The translations under genes and the position numbers were made by a program. The notes beneath the pieces are model-generated. The model had not been told where the DNA came from. It ran no database searches and was given only the letters and a program-made list of their open reading frames with translations. A stretch of 64,000 bases of DNA from Rariglobus sp. (GTDB taxonomy: Bacteria; Verrucomicrobiota; Verrucomicrobiia; Opitutales; Opitutaceae), in NCBI GenBank assembly GCA_029266495.1, contig JAQSWS010000008.1, forward strand, positions 1-64,000, written 5' to 3'. Shown here piece by piece: positions 62,221 to 64,000 of the stretch (positions are counted from its first letter, which is position 1; the number at the start of each line of letters is the position of its first letter).

Positions 62221-64000
62221 ATGAATACAATAAAACACCCCATCCCCGAGGGACGCACACCCCGCGTCCGGTTGCTGTTGGCGTTCGCCCTCACCGCAGC
62301 TGTCTCCGCCGTTCCGGCTCGTGCCCAGACCATCACCGTCGACGCGAACAACGTCGTCCGCAACGTGCCGGCCGGCATCGGCGGCGCCTGCTTCCAAGGC
62401 ACCTTCTGGACCTCGTTCAACCCCAACTACCGGGACGGAGTCCTCGAAACCCGCACGGCTCTCGGACGCATGGGCGTCTACCCCATCGACTCGAACACCA
62501 GCAATGTGGGCTCGCTTGAGGCAACCGACACCAAGGTCGCCCAGCTCCTCAATCTCGGTGTGACTCCTCTCTTCATCCAATGCATCGAGGCGGAGACCAA
62601 CACGACCTACAAAAACGCCCTGCTCCGCCTTGACGGCACCCTTTACCCCGCCGGCGACACCACGCCCATCAACCAGCGTGTCGCGACCAATATGACGTAT
62701 CTGGTCAATAGATACAGATCCGCTCCTTTCAACCTGGCCACCCAATATTGGGAGATCAGCAACGAGCCGGACCTCACCATCAACTACCAGGTCCCGACCT
62801 CGGCGGAGTATAACGCCTTTTTCTCGAACGCACACAACCGGCTCGTCGCCTCCGGCGTGCGCGGCAATGTCCTGCTCTCCGGCCCCACGGTGTCGTATGA
62901 CTACGGCTTCGGCGGTTTTAAGGATACGCTGATGCAGGACTTCCTGACCGCCTGCGGCAGCCAGGTCGACATCGTCACCCGGCACATTTACGCCGAAATC
63001 GCCGCCTGGGAGACCGGACCCAACACGCCCTACAACCTGCTCAACGCCACCTACGAAACCTCGGCCTTCAACAGTGCGCAGACCATCAGTCGTGGCGAAG
63101 GCGCCCTCCTCGCCGCCATGAACTCCCGGGGCGTTCCCTCCACCGTGGGCACCGCGGTGACGGAAATGAACGCCGGCGGTTACACCCACACCATCACCCA
63201 GGGGCTTTGGTTTCTGCTGTCCTATCACTACGCGCTCTATAATCCGCGCAGCCTTGCCACCGCCGCGTTTCAACTCGACCGCTACGCCGACGGCAACCCT
63301 GGCGGCTCGCTGGGCTACTATGACGGAGCCCGGAATCGCAGCTACCCCTATTGGGCCGCCTACATCCAGGGCGTGCTCACCGGCGACCAGGTGCTCGCCC
63401 AGACCAGCAGCGAATCGCATCTGGTGGTGACCGGCTCCAAGGACGACAGCTACATCTACGTGCGGGTCCTCAACCGTCACAACACCTCGTCGTTCACGGC
63501 CAATGTCGCGCTCAACAACGCCGGCGGCGTCGGCGCGCCCACCCGTTACATGCTCTCCTCTTCGCAGAATCCGCTCACCGGCACGGCCACCTCGCTCGGG
63601 ACCACGTTTAGTCACACGTTTGCCCCGATGACCGCGACCATCTTCCGGTTCCCACGGAACAGCGCGCCTCCGGTGGTTCCCCCGCCCGCCGCGCCTGCAA
63701 CCACGCACCTGACCACCGGTTTCGACTCCGTCCCCACCGGCATGCAAACGTATGCGACCGGCTATACGCCCGTCGTATCGTCCAGTCGCCTCCAGCTCAC
63801 CGCCCCCACGCCGGTCAACGCGCGCGCCGCCGTCATTTTTAACGGCCAGCCCCTCACCGTCACCCGCAACCGCGCCCAAATCCGCTTCGCCTTCCGGGTC
63901 GATGAAGCGAACGGCGAGGGCTTCGTCTTCGGCGCCTATTCCGCCAGCCCCGGGGCCGTGGGCAACGCGGGCACCGCCCTCGGTTACCAGGGACAGTCCA
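62221..64000 (+). CDS. Secreted clan-A glycoside hydrolase (GH39-like), truncated by the window edge
   Basis: The frame from the ATG at 62221 is open to the right edge: 593 codons are visible. A signal peptide ends at ARA|Q (35/36). The barrel resembles GH39 and related clan-A enzymes: QYWEISNEPDL holds the likely acid/base Glu182 and TAVTEMNAGGY the likely nucleophile Glu315. A beta-sandwich follows (about 395-480), then a Pro-rich linker (SAPPVVPPPAAPATT) and the beginning of a beta-jelly-roll, possibly lectin-like domain (RAQIRFAFRVDEANGEGFVF). The substrate is unknown. It follows the pilin partner gene by 42 bases and may be part of that transcript. The missing C-terminus could carry a PEP-CTERM tail. 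Confidence 0.75.
   Translation, partial: MNTIKHPIPEGRTPRVRLLLAFALTAAVSAVPARAQTITVDANNVVRNVPAGIGGACFQGTFWTSFNPNYRDGVLETRTALGRMGVYPIDSNTSNVGSLEATDTKVAQLLNLGVTPLFIQCIEAETNTTYKNALLRLDGTLYPAGDTTPINQRVATNMTYLVNRYRSAPFNLATQYWEISNEPDLTINYQVPTSAEYNAFFSNAHNRLVASGVRGNVLLSGPTVSYDYGFGGFKDTLMQDFLTACGSQVDIVTRHIYAEIAAWETGPNTPYNLLNATYETSAFNSAQTISRGEGALLAAMNSRGVPSTVGTAVTEMNAGGYTHTITQGLWFLLSYHYALYNPRSLATAAFQLDRYADGNPGGSLGYYDGARNRSYPYWAAYIQGVLTGDQVLAQTSSESHLVVTGSKDDSYIYVRVLNRHNTSSFTANVALNNAGGVGAPTRYMLSSSQNPLTGTATSLGTTFSHTFAPMTATIFRFPRNSAPPVVPPPAAPATTHLTTGFDSVPTGMQTYATGYTPVVSSSRLQLTAPTPVNARAAVIFNGQPLTVTRNRAQIRFAFRVDEANGEGFVFGAYSASPGAVGNAGTALGYQGQS

Noticed and set aside
61459-63879. 806-codon open frame on the minus strand at the right end
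   Set aside because: It spans the opposite strand of two signal-peptide genes and the gap between them, and has no domain. The plus-strand reading with catalytic motifs is preferred.

Overview
The window reads as chromosome from a GC-rich bacterium of the Verrucomicrobiota, most likely an Opitutaceae-like member. This rests on PEP-CTERM proteins, autotransporter-associated beta-strand repeat proteins, very long pseudopilin-like proteins of the Verru_Chthon type, a stand-alone SWIB protein and a dense set of secreted glycoside hydrolases. The assignment is an inference from gene content; there is no rRNA here. Few genes have strong Shine-Dalgarno sequences, so starts were chosen mainly from signal peptides, paralogue alignment and gene overlaps.

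Layout. Positions 1-3.3 kb hold two tandem beta-strand repeat exoproteins, the first cut by the window edge. From 3.5 to 20.1 kb lies a beta-glucan locus. A beta-glucosidase fused to an AraC-type DNA-binding domain is divergent from a second GH1, two modular GH16 enzymes, a giant pseudopilin with a secreted partner, a TPR-like secreted protein, a membrane-anchored ABC solute-binding protein and a GH5 enzyme. A PEP-CTERM protein and a heparinase II/III-type lyase follow. From 23.4 to 31.9 kb there is a minus-strand group: an actin-like/PilM-like protein with an Ala-Pro linker, membrane segment and beta-rich tail (split by an apparent frameshift), a pseudo-receiver protein with a 105-residue-repeat coiled coil, a small basic protein, a membrane coiled-coil protein and the GTPase EngB. 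From 32 to 46.7 kb the genes are mostly housekeeping: lipoprotein, PPOX-like protein, a TGT-methyltransferase fusion, polyphosphate:AMP phosphotransferase, hybrid histidine kinase, SWIB protein, a heterodimeric ABC exporter operon and an MscS channel.

From 46.8 to 54.1 kb sugar genes return: rhamnose isomerase with a divergent AraC regulator, two GH130 proteins and a GT4 fusion. A tRNA-Ile(CAU) follows. From 54.9 kb to the end there is another PEP-CTERM exoprotein, a GH125 alpha-mannosidase overlapping a second giant pseudopilin, its secreted partner and a clan-A glycoside hydrolase cut by the right edge.

The strongest candidates for undescribed biology are: the GH1-AraC enzyme-regulator fusion; the duplicated pseudopilin/secreted-partner cassette, whose leader peptide is encoded by a repeated DNA element with a hairpin; the TGT-MnmC-like fusion, which joins two wobble-base modification activities; the PilM-like/coiled-coil pair; and a dispersed palindrome with a compensatory base change at three gene ends.
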